Of a stretch of DNA of 8,831 nt, positions 1 to 6,366 are shown piece by piece. The DNA is from an uncultured Opitutia bacterium (GTDB lineage: Bacteria > Verrucomicrobiota > Verrucomicrobiia > Opitutales > UBA953). The stretch covers positions 1 to 8,831 of the forward strand of contig CAIRWP010000055.1 of the NCBI GenBank assembly GCA_903882335.1, written 5' to 3'. The notes below the pieces were generated by a model. The model was not told the origin of the DNA. It was given only the letters and a program-made list of their open reading frames with translations, and did not search any database. Both the position numbers and the translations under genes were made by a program. Positions within the stretch are counted from its first letter, which is position 1. Every line of letters starts with the position of its first letter.

Positions 1-213
1 ATCTTATGGATGCAGCAGGCGATGTTCGATCCGGCCGGGGCTCGCAAGGCCTGGGAGGGTCGGCCCGCGAACTTCAAACCCGAAGCTGGCAATTCTCTTT
101 GTTTCACCGAAGCATGGATCAGCGCGTTCGAGGCCAACGGCCCGCTTCAGCCCGGATCCAACCAGGTCAGACCTTGGCAAGCTGCTTATACAGGCAGCAG
201 GCGGGACAAATAA
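1..213 (+). CDS. Possible 3' end of an unrecognised protein (partial)
   Basis: Frame 1 is open from the first base to a TAA at 211-213, giving about 70 residues with no start required inside the window, so the gene would begin to the left. The first 50 or so residues look protein-like (for example the stretch AWEGRPANFKPEAGNSLCF and a following FTEAWISAFEANG). The last 20 residues have less GC-biased codons (aga, cct, tat, aca, aaa) than the genes to the right. I do not recognise a family. It may be the C-terminus of a secreted or metabolic enzyme, or a chance open frame. A competing plus-strand frame (6-443) runs into the aldo/keto reductase and is less convincing. There is no useful functional call. 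Confidence 0.4.
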   Translation: MLWMQQAMFDPAGARKAWEGRPANFKPEAGNSLCFTEAWISAFEANGPLQPGSNQVRPWQAAYTGSRRDK

Positions 214-330
214 GGCGTCTTCGGCATTTGCGCCAAGAGGTAGTCGTATCTTCCAGGGTGCGAATTTCCTATCCGCGCCGAAGGCGCGCCGAAAAAATTT
301 TCGCTGACAACAAATCATCCTGCGGGCTTG
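214..330. other. Intergenic stretch with GC hairpin and A/T-rich patch
   Basis: This 117-bp gap separates the upstream fragment from the aldo/keto reductase. It contains a perfect 6-bp inverted repeat with a GAA loop (CGCGCC at 274-279, GGCGCG at 283-288). The octamer GCGCCGAA occurs twice with an 11-bp period (275-282 and 286-293). A run of six A then four T (292-301) follows. The A/T patch is the lowest-GC point near this gene start and may hold its promoter, but no convincing -35/-10 pair can be placed. The hairpin could contribute to termination of the upstream gene, but no T-run follows it directly. Confidence 0.45.
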
Positions 331-1332
331 ATGCCGGTCATGCATACCGCCGCCCCGACGCGCTACGCCGACGCCGCCTTCCAAGCCCGCTGCGGCCGCT
401 CCGGCCTGCATCTCCCGAAGATCGCGCTCGGGCTCTGGCATAACTTCGGCAGCGTCGACGACCCGGCGGTCGCGCGCGCGATCGCCTTGCGCGCCTTCGA
501 CCTCGGAGTGACGCACTTCGACCTCGCCAACAACTACGGTCCCGTCCCCGGCTCGGCGGAGGAGACGTTCGGCCGGATCCTGCGGGAGGACCTCGGGGCC
601 TACCGCGACGAACTCATCATCTCGACCAAGGCCGGCTACACGATGTGGCCGGGCCCGCACGGCGACTTCGGCTCGCGCAAGTACCTGCTGGCCTCGCTAG
701 ACCAGTCGCTCAAGCGGATGGGCATCCCCTACGTCGATATCTTCTACAGCCACCGCCGTGACCCGCACACGCCGATGGAGGAGACGATGGGCGCCGTCGC
801 CACCGCCGTGAAATCGGGCAAGGCGCTCTACGCAGGGATCTCGAACTACAACCCGGCGGACACCGCCCGGGCCTGCGCGCTCCTGCGCGACCTCGGCACG
901 CCGTGCGTGGTGCACCAGCCCAAGTACAGCCTCTTCGAACGGACGCCGGAAGCCGGCTTGCTCGACGTGGTGGAGAAGGAGGGCCTCGGCTGCGCGATCT
1001 TCTCGCCGCTCGCCCAAGGTCTGCTCACGGACCGCTACCTCCAGGGTATCCCGGCCGACGCCCGCGCCGGCAAAGCGCACGGCTTCCTCCGCCCCGAGCA
1101 GATCGACGCGGCGAAACTGGCGAAGATCCGCGCCCTCGGCGAGATCGCCCGCGAACGCGACCAGCCCCTGGCCGCGATGGCGCTAGCGTGGACCCTCCGG
1201 GACCGCCGGGTGACCTCGGCCATCATCGGGGCCAGCAAGGTCAGCCAGCTGGAACAGTGCGTGGCGGCCGCGAGGTCCGCGCCGTTCACCTCCGACGAGC
1301 TGCGGCGCATCGACGCCCTCACGCTCGGCTGA
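331..1332 (+). CDS. Aldo/keto reductase, YghZ/AKR14-like
   Basis: This is a cytosolic NADPH-dependent aldehyde/ketone reductase of the aldo/keto reductase superfamily. The closest known group is YghZ (L-glyceraldehyde 3-phosphate reductase, AKR14), which also reduces methylglyoxal and other aldehydes. The (beta/alpha)8 catalytic tetrad is visible as Asp64 and Tyr69 (FDLANNYG), Lys100 (ISTKAGY) and His141 (YSHRRDP). The subgroup signature AGYTMWPGPHGDFGSRKYLL follows the lysine, and a cofactor-binding IIGASKVSQLEQ lies near residues 303-314. The length of 333 residues fits the family. A TTG at 328 is in frame just before the ATG at 331, and another ATG lies at 340. I chose 331 as the first ATG, but none of the three has a Shine-Dalgarno sequence. 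It is the first gene of a plus-strand run leading to purF, with 45 nt to the NUDIX gene. The exact substrate is not determinable. Confidence 0.93.
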   Translation: MPVMHTAAPTRYADAAFQARCGRSGLHLPKIALGLWHNFGSVDDPAVARAIALRAFDLGVTHFDLANNYGPVPGSAEETFGRILREDLGAYRDELIISTKAGYTMWPGPHGDFGSRKYLLASLDQSLKRMGIPYVDIFYSHRRDPHTPMEETMGAVATAVKSGKALYAGISNYNPADTARACALLRDLGTPCVVHQPKYSLFERTPEAGLLDVVEKEGLGCAIFSPLAQGLLTDRYLQGIPADARAGKAHGFLRPEQIDAAKLAKIRALGEIARERDQPLAAMALAWTLRDRRVTSAIIGASKVSQLEQCVAAARSAPFTSDELRRIDALTLG

Positions 1333-1377
1333 TACTCCGGGGTTGTCCCGGCCCGGCGACCCGCCAACTGTAGCCGC

Positions 1378-1902
1378 ATGTCCGCCGGCCCCGCCGCCCT
1401 CCCCTTCAAGATCAGCGTCCTCGTCTTCCTCCGCGACGAGTCAGGGCGGCTCCTGCTCCTGCAGCGCACCAAGGCGCCGAACATCGGCTGCTGGAGCCCG
1501 CCGGGCGGCAAACTCGAGATGGCCACCGGCGAGTCGCCCTTCGAATGCGCCGTCCGCGAGACGAAGGAGGAGACCGGCGTGGACATCGCGACGTCCGACC
1601 TGCACCTCTTCGGCATGGTCTCCGAGAAGGGCTACGAAGGCCAGGCCCACTGGCTGATGTTCCTCTTCGATTGCCGCCGCCCGCTCCGCGGCCTGCCGCC
1701 GACCATCGACGAAGGGCGCTTCGCTTTCTTCACCCGCGCGGAACTGGCGACCACGCAGGTCCCCGAGACCGACCGCACCTTGATCTGGCCGGTGTGGGAC
1801 GAGCATCGCCGCGGGTTCGTCGCCTACCGCGCCGAGTGCGATCCCGGCGCGCCGCTGCGCATGACGGTCGAAGAGACGCAGGCCCGGCCCAACCTCGACT
1901 GA
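1378..1902 (+). CDS. NUDIX hydrolase
   Basis: The protein is 174 residues, with a beta-strand opening (FKISVLVFL) followed by the Nudix box. Gly44 begins the box; Glu52, Arg60-Glu61 and Glu64-Glu65 with Gly67 form the metal-binding REx2EExG helix. This predicts Mg-dependent hydrolysis of a nucleoside diphosphate linked to another group. The opening resembles MutT/8-oxo-dGTP-type and ADP-ribose-type sanitising enzymes, but the substrate cannot be read from sequence. The spacing from the box glycine to the first glutamate is seven residues (KLEMATG) instead of the canonical five. An Asp/Glu-rich segment and a Trp-containing C-terminal part (LIWPVWDEH) complete the fold. The gene ends only 2 nt before the next start, implying co-translation with the 351-residue unknown. 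The start ATG lacks a Shine-Dalgarno sequence, and no better start is visible. Confidence 0.93.
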   Translation: MSAGPAALPFKISVLVFLRDESGRLLLLQRTKAPNIGCWSPPGGKLEMATGESPFECAVRETKEETGVDIATSDLHLFGMVSEKGYEGQAHWLMFLFDCRRPLRGLPPTIDEGRFAFFTRAELATTQVPETDRTLIWPVWDEHRRGFVAYRAECDPGAPLRMTVEETQARPNLD

Positions 1903-1904
1903 CG

Positions 1905-2960
1905 ATGGACGCCACGGGCGCCGCCGCCGAGTTCAAGCGGACGAACCGCAAGCCGGCCTACCCGATCGGCGAGGCGCTCCGCACCTACCTCGCGCGCGAG
2001 GGCCGCGAAGTGCCGCTGCCGGTCACCTACGCGCAGCTACGCAACTTCACCGCAGCCATGCCCTTGCTCGAGCGAGGCAAGGACACGCTGTGGGAGACGG
2101 TCGCTTACCCGCGCGACGAGATGGACCGCCTCTCGCAAGGCCTCCTGGAGACGTACGCGCTGCTGCGCGGCGAGGGCGGTATGAAGGTCTTCAGCCACGT
2201 CTATGTGGACCGCGTCGACTTCTGCTCCTTCGGCAACTCGCAACCCTTCCGCGTCCGGATCGTCAACGCCTACAACGAGAACCACGACTACTTCTACGTG
2301 AAGGTCGGCGATGCCTCCCGCGTGTGCGGGCTGGAGCTGGAGCACCTGCTCTCGCCGAACCGCATGCTCTACCTCACCTGGGGCGAGACGCTGGTCGAGG
2401 AGCACGTGACCGGCATCCCCGGGGACATCTTCGCCACCAGCTGGCTCGAGGCGGGGCAGCACCACCCGGTCCGGCTCGCGAAGGAACTGATCAAGTTCGA
2501 GGAGCGCTGCCTCGTCCGCCTGCTCGGGGACATGCGGGCGTACAACTTCGTCATCGCGGTCACGCCGGATTTCGACGCCACCGCAATCCGCGTCCGCGCG
2601 ATGGATTTCGACCAGCAGTCCTACGACGGTCGCCTGCGCTTCTACCTCCCGGGGTCCTTCAAGGAGAACCGCCCGTTCGCGCAGCTCTGCGCCAAGCACA
2701 TCAACGCGGCCTCCGCCGCCCAGTATCGCCGCGAGGAGCAATCCCTGATCCACCGGCGCCACCTGGCCGCGCCCGACCGGGTGAAGGACCTGCTGGCCGC
2801 CATGCGTGCCAACCCCTTGACCAGCCCCGAGAAAGCCCGCGAACTGGCGGAGGGGCTGGCGGAATACCACCGGGACCCGGCCTTCCGACAGGAGGCCGAC
2901 ATGGCCGGGCTGATCGAGGCGAGCCTGGCCCGGCTGGACCGGGTCCTGCGCTTAGGATAG
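1905..2960 (+). CDS. Unrecognised 351-aa protein with kinase-like motifs
   Basis: The gene is certain from its position and codon use, but I do not recognise the family by name. It has no signal peptide or membrane segment, so it is probably cytosolic. The middle of the protein shows a series typical of protein-kinase-like/aminoglycoside-phosphotransferase folds: YFYVKVG with Lys133 (candidate beta-3 lysine), LELEHLL with Glu144/Glu146 (candidate helix-C glutamate), a hinge-like TLVEEHVTGIPGD (162-174), LLGDMRAYNFVI with Asp209-x4-Asn214 (catalytic-loop pattern), and AMDFDQ with Asp234 (DFG/DxD position). The Asn-to-Asp spacing is 20 residues, longer than the usual 13. The N-terminal 110 residues and the helical, charged C-terminal third (260-351) show no motif I know. 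The start at 1905 lies 2 nt after the NUDIX stop. The frame is open far upstream, but that part overlaps the NUDIX gene and is an out-of-frame shadow. Kinase activity is inference, not established. Confidence 0.9.
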   Translation: MDATGAAAEFKRTNRKPAYPIGEALRTYLAREGREVPLPVTYAQLRNFTAAMPLLERGKDTLWETVAYPRDEMDRLSQGLLETYALLRGEGGMKVFSHVYVDRVDFCSFGNSQPFRVRIVNAYNENHDYFYVKVGDASRVCGLELEHLLSPNRMLYLTWGETLVEEHVTGIPGDIFATSWLEAGQHHPVRLAKELIKFEERCLVRLLGDMRAYNFVIAVTPDFDATAIRVRAMDFDQQSYDGRLRFYLPGSFKENRPFAQLCAKHINAASAAQYRREEQSLIHRRHLAAPDRVKDLLAAMRANPLTSPEKARELAEGLAEYHRDPAFRQEADMAGLIEASLARLDRVLRLG

Positions 2961-3009
2961 TAATCGCTGGACAGGGGGTTCACGGAGCCGACATTCTCGG
3001 AAGCCTGCG

Positions 3010-4923
3010 ATGAGCGACTCCCTACGGCATGAATGCGGCATTGCCCTGGTCCGGCTGACGAAGGACCTGAAGTGGTACCAGGAGAAGTATGGCTCGCCGC
3101 TCCACGGCTTCAACCAGCTGTTCCTGCTCATGGAGAAGCAGCACAACCGCGGCCAGGATGGCGCGGGTATCGGCTGCGTCAAGATCGGCGCCGAGAACGG
3201 CGAGGCGTTCCTCTTCCGCGACCGCGAGATCGGCGCCCAGGGTCTGACGCAGATCTTCACCCGCCAGATCAAGACCTACGCCGACCAGGTCCGCGAGGGT
3301 GTCATCGTGCCGGAGTTCCCCGAGACGGTGAAGCGCCACTTCGATTTCGGCGGCGAGGTCCTCCTCGGCCACCTCCGCTACGGGACGTCGGGTAACTTCG
3401 ATTCGGTCTCCTGCCACCCGTACGCGCGCAAGTCCATCTGGCCGACGCGCAACCTGCTGGTCGCCGGCAACTTCAACCTCACCAACACCTCGGACCTGAA
3501 CAGCTCGCTCACCGAGCGGGGCGCCCACGTCATCTACTCGACGGACACGCAATCCATCCTCGAGGAGATCGGCTTCTGGCTGGACGAGGAGCATGACCGC
3601 CTCTTCAAGGCCTTCAAGGACCAGGGGCTGAGCGGCATGGCCGTGCAGGCCGAGATCTCGAAGCACCTCGACGTAGGCAACGTCCTCCGCAAGGCCGCGA
3701 AGAACTGGGACGGCGGCTACGCCATCGCCGGCCTCATCGGCAACGGCGACTCCTTCGTGCTACGCGACCCCAACGGCATCCGGCCCTGCTGGTACGTGCA
3801 GACCGAGGACCTCTTCGCCGTCGCCTCCGAGCGCGTCGCCCTGATGACGATCGTGGGCGTCGCCCAGGAGGACGTGCACGAGCTGCCACCCGGCCACGCC
3901 CTCATCATGAAGGCGGACGGCCGCCACTCGGTCGAAGTCGTGCACACGCCGGGCGAACGCCGGCACTGCTCCTTCGAGCGGATCTACTTCTCGCGCGGCA
4001 ACGACCCCGAAATCTACGCCGAGCGCAAGGCGCTCGGGGCCGCGCTCGCCGACGAGGTCCTGGCGCTGATCCAAGACGACCATCAGCACTCCATCTTCTC
4101 CTACATCCCGAACACGGCGGAGATCGCCTGGTACGGGCTGATGGAGGAGCTCCGCCTCCGCCGCCGCTCGCAGGTCCGCGGGCAGCTGATCGAGGCGCAG
4201 CGGGCCGGGAAACTCGACGAGGCCACCATCGACCGCCTCGTGCTCGGCGGCTGGCCGCGCGGCGAGAAAGTCGCCCACAAGGACGTCAAGCTGCGCACGT
4301 TCATCTCCCAAGAGAAGAACCGCATGCAGATGGCCTCGCACGTCTACGACATCTCCTACGGCACCGTGAAGGAAGGCGACACGCTAGTCTGCGTCGACGA
4401 CTCGATCGTCCGCGGCACCACCCTGCGCCAATCGATCCTGCGCATCCTCGCGCGCCCGAACCCGAAGCGCATCGTCATCGCCTCCACCGCGCCGCAGATC
4501 CGCTACCCGGACTGCTACGGTATCGACATGTCCGAGATGGGCAAGTTCCTCGCGTTCCAGGCGGCGGTCGCGCTCTGCAAGGACCGCGGCATGGGCGACC
4601 TGCTGCGCGAGGTCTACGAGGACTGCGCCGCCCAGGCGAAGCGCCCGACCGCCGAGCTGCGCAACCACGTGAAGCGGATCTACGATGCCTTCACTGAGGA
4701 GGAAATCGCCGCCAAGGCGGCCGAGCTTGTCTACCCGGTGAAATCCGGCTGGAAGGGCGAGCTGGTGCTGGTCTTCCAGAAGATCGCGTCGCTGCACCGG
4801 GCCTGCCCGACGAGCCGCGGCGATTGGTACTTCACGGGCGATTACCCGACCCCGGGCGGGCTGGGCGTGCTCAACCGCGCCTACATGAACTACTGGGAGA
4901 AGCGCGAAGGCCGCGCCTACTGA
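3010..4923 (+). CDS. purF: Amidophosphoribosyltransferase, long-form PurF
   Basis: PurF commits PRPP to purine synthesis, making 5-phosphoribosylamine from PRPP and glutamine in the cytosol. The N-terminal Ntn-hydrolase glutaminase follows an eight-residue propeptide (MSDSLRHE), removal of which would expose the nucleophile Cys9 of HECGIAL. Further glutaminase signatures are RGQDGAG (48-54), HLRYGTSG (121-128), GNFNLTN (153-159), GGYA (235-238) and RDPNGIRPC (252-260). The PRPP loop of the phosphoribosyltransferase domain is CVDDSIVRGTT (461-471). At 637 residues it is well above the roughly 500 of the E. coli and Bacillus enzymes. It matches the long form I know from Bacteroidota, including SFERIYFSRG, the segment between the PRT strand and KLRTFIS, and a C-terminal tail ending GDWYFTGDYPTPGG. 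The CxxC that ligates the iron-sulphur cluster in the Bacillus enzyme is not seen. It lies 49 nt after the unknown gene and abuts namZ. Confidence 0.97.
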   Translation: MSDSLRHECGIALVRLTKDLKWYQEKYGSPLHGFNQLFLLMEKQHNRGQDGAGIGCVKIGAENGEAFLFRDREIGAQGLTQIFTRQIKTYADQVREGVIVPEFPETVKRHFDFGGEVLLGHLRYGTSGNFDSVSCHPYARKSIWPTRNLLVAGNFNLTNTSDLNSSLTERGAHVIYSTDTQSILEEIGFWLDEEHDRLFKAFKDQGLSGMAVQAEISKHLDVGNVLRKAAKNWDGGYAIAGLIGNGDSFVLRDPNGIRPCWYVQTEDLFAVASERVALMTIVGVAQEDVHELPPGHALIMKADGRHSVEVVHTPGERRHCSFERIYFSRGNDPEIYAERKALGAALADEVLALIQDDHQHSIFSYIPNTAEIAWYGLMEELRLRRRSQVRGQLIEAQRAGKLDEATIDRLVLGGWPRGEKVAHKDVKLRTFISQEKNRMQMASHVYDISYGTVKEGDTLVCVDDSIVRGTTLRQSILRILARPNPKRIVIASTAPQIRYPDCYGIDMSEMGKFLAFQAAVALCKDRGMGDLLREVYEDCAAQAKRPTAELRNHVKRIYDAFTEEEIAAKAAELVYPVKSGWKGELVLVFQKIASLHRACPTSRGDWYFTGDYPTPGGLGVLNRAYMNYWEKREGRAY

Positions 4924-4926
4924 TCA
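4921..4926. other. TGATCA stop-to-stop junction purF/namZ
   Basis: The palindrome TGATCA supplies the purF stop (TGA, 4921-4923) on the plus strand and the namZ stop (TGA, reading 4926-4924) on the minus strand. The convergent genes therefore have no spacer, and any transcription terminator must lie inside coding sequence or be Rho-dependent. Confidence 0.95.
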
Positions 4927-6249
4927 GGCGTAGAGCCGGTACGGCACCGTGCGGGCCCGGAAGGACGCCGCGTCGGCATCCCACTTCGCCTGCCAGCGCG
5001 CGAGGTCGACGCGAGCGCCCTTCTGGCGCAGCTCCTCGAAGAAGGCCTCGCTGCCGGTGTGCTTGATGAACAGGTCCCGCTGCGTGCCGGTCGCGCGCGC
5101 GAACGGGTTACTGGAATCCCAGAGGCAGCTCTGGCGCATCATGTGCAGGGAGAGCGCGCACGGCTTGAACCGGGCCCAGTCGGAGACGGTGGTGTAGACG
5201 CCCTGGGTGCCGTCGGCCAGGGTACGCGGTTCCAACATCAGGCCGGGCACGGCTTGCCCGAGGGCCGCGACGATCTCGGCCGCCTTGCGCCGGCCGGCGC
5301 GGAGGAAGCGGAACGGCTGCTGCCCGGCGGCGCCGTGCGTGAACTCGCCGAGCTGGCAACCCAGCCCGGTCATCGCGTAGCCGAGCGCGGCCTGCGGCGT
5401 GGCGATGAAAGGGGACGTCGGCACCCAGGTCAGGCCGGTCTGATCCCAGGTCCGGGCGCGGGACCAGTTGCGCAGCGGGATGACCTCCAGCGAGCCGCGA
5501 CGGCGCGTGGCCTCGTCGAGATCGAGCACGCCCGGGGTCGCGACCGCCCAGCGGGCGATCTCGCCGATGGTGAGCCCGTGCACGTAAGGCATCTCATAGG
5601 AGCCGACGTAGCTGCGCCACTTGCGGTCGAGGAACGGGCCGTCGACCTTCTCGCCGCCCAGCGGGTTGGGCCGGTCGAGAACGATCACCCGGATCGGGCG
5701 GGGCATCGAGAAGCAGGCCTCGATCACGAGTCGCAAGCAACTGATGTAGGTGTAGGAGCGGGAGCCAATGTCCTGGAAATCGACCACGACGACATCGAGG
5801 CCCTCGAGCATCTCGGGGGTCGGGCGGCGCGTGGCGCCGTAGAGCGAATAGACCGGCAGGCCGGTGCGGGTGTCCTTGGCGTGCTTGACCACAATCTCCG
5901 CCGCGGCGGTGCCGTCGATGCCGTGCTCCGGCCCGAAGAGTTTGGTCAGGCGGACGCCGGGGGCGCGCGCGAGGACGTCGGCCGTACGTTGCCCGGCGCC
6001 ATCGCGGCCGGCGCGGTGCGTGACGAGCCCGCACCGAAGGCCCTTGAGCGCGGCGAAGCCTTGCGCGGCGAAGGTGTCGATGCCCAGGACGGTCCGGCCG
6101 GTCGGAACCGGCGGTTTCGGCGCCGGGGTTGGCGTCGCCGGCGCGGCGGGCCCGACCGAGCCGCCACCGGCGCCCGCGGAACAACCGGCAAGGAAGGCGG
6201 CGCCCAGCGAGGCCAGGGCGGAATGACGGACGAAGTCGCGGCGATCCAT
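4924..6249 (-). CDS. namZ: NamZ-family exo-beta-N-acetylmuramidase lipoprotein (DUF1343)
   Basis: The 441-residue protein matches the DUF1343/NamZ family (GH171), whose characterised members release N-acetylmuramic acid from the non-reducing end of peptidoglycan fragments during cell-wall recycling. Family marks include GLVTHRAG (74-81), FGPEHG (105-110), VYSLYGATRRPTPEML (133-148), DFQDIGSRSYTYIS (157-170), VLDRPNPLGG (190-199) and HGLTIGE (224-230). The N-terminus combines a twin-arginine motif (DRRDFVR) with a hydrophobic stretch and a lipobox LAGC, so a Tat-exported lipoprotein cleaved before Cys23 is predicted. A Gly/Ala then Pro/Thr linker (24-51) follows. The region around 297-313 (GCQLGEFTHGAAGQQPF) departs from the EGTN...SEGRGT...PF block I expect, so activity or specificity may differ. 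The start at 6249 is followed at once by the Tat motif, which fixes it; no Shine-Dalgarno is visible. It is divergent from purN and convergent with purF. Confidence 0.9.
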   Translation of the reverse strand: MDRRDFVRHSALASLGAAFLAGCSAGAGGGSVGPAAPATPTPAPKPPVPTGRTVLGIDTFAAQGFAALKGLRCGLVTHRAGRDGAGQRTADVLARAPGVRLTKLFGPEHGIDGTAAAEIVVKHAKDTRTGLPVYSLYGATRRPTPEMLEGLDVVVVDFQDIGSRSYTYISCLRLVIEACFSMPRPIRVIVLDRPNPLGGEKVDGPFLDRKWRSYVGSYEMPYVHGLTIGEIARWAVATPGVLDLDEATRRRGSLEVIPLRNWSRARTWDQTGLTWVPTSPFIATPQAALGYAMTGLGCQLGEFTHGAAGQQPFRFLRAGRRKAAEIVAALGQAVPGLMLEPRTLADGTQGVYTTVSDWARFKPCALSLHMMRQSCLWDSSNPFARATGTQRDLFIKHTGSEAFFEELRQKGARVDLARWQAKWDADAASFRARTVPYRLYA

Positions 6250-6366
6250 GGAAGGGTAAGCCCGCTCATCCTTTCCCGAATCCCGGCGGGTTCAAAGGTT
6301 GATTTCGATTTTATCGGGCGGCGAAAATCCGTTTGCAGGCGAGGCGGGGGCGGACAGCGTGCTCCC
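6250..6366. promoter_or_regulatory. Divergent promoter region namZ/purN
   Basis: This 117-bp gap separates two divergent starts, so both must be transcribed from it or from within the neighbouring gene. An A/T-rich core (about 6291-6330) stands out. Facing purN, TTGATT (6299-6304) and GAAAAT (6323-6328) are 18 bp apart, each matching four of six sigma-70 consensus bases. Facing namZ, TAAAAT (complement of 6308-6313) matches five of six -10 bases, but no clear -35 accompanies it. These would overlap, so the two promoters may compete. No PurR-like operator or riboswitch is recognised. Box positions are tentative. Confidence 0.4.

Noticed and set aside
12..203. Direct repeat GCAGCAGGCG at 12-21 and 194-203
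   Set aside because: It is ten bases in GC-rich, CAG-prone sequence with no other mobile-element features; chance is a sufficient explanation.
1337..1351. CCGGG-GTTGT-CCCGG hairpin after the aldo/keto reductase as a terminator
   Set aside because: The stem is only 5 bp and no T-run follows. The next gene starts 27 nt later in the same direction, so termination is not supported.
2037..2870. 277-codon minus-strand frame opposite the 351-aa gene
   Set aside because: It is a shadow frame. The plus strand has the better codon pattern, a sensible start after the NUDIX stop and motif content.
2951..2966. TAGGATAGTAAT as a -10 element for purF
   Set aside because: It overlaps the end of the upstream gene and is -10-like, but no matching -35 lies at 16-18 bp, so it is too weak to call.
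4160..4290. Frameshift or foreign insertion in purF at the Arg-rich segment
   Set aside because: The frame continues without a break into KLRTFIS and the PRPP loop, and the Bacteroidota long-form PurF as I recall it has a comparable segment here.
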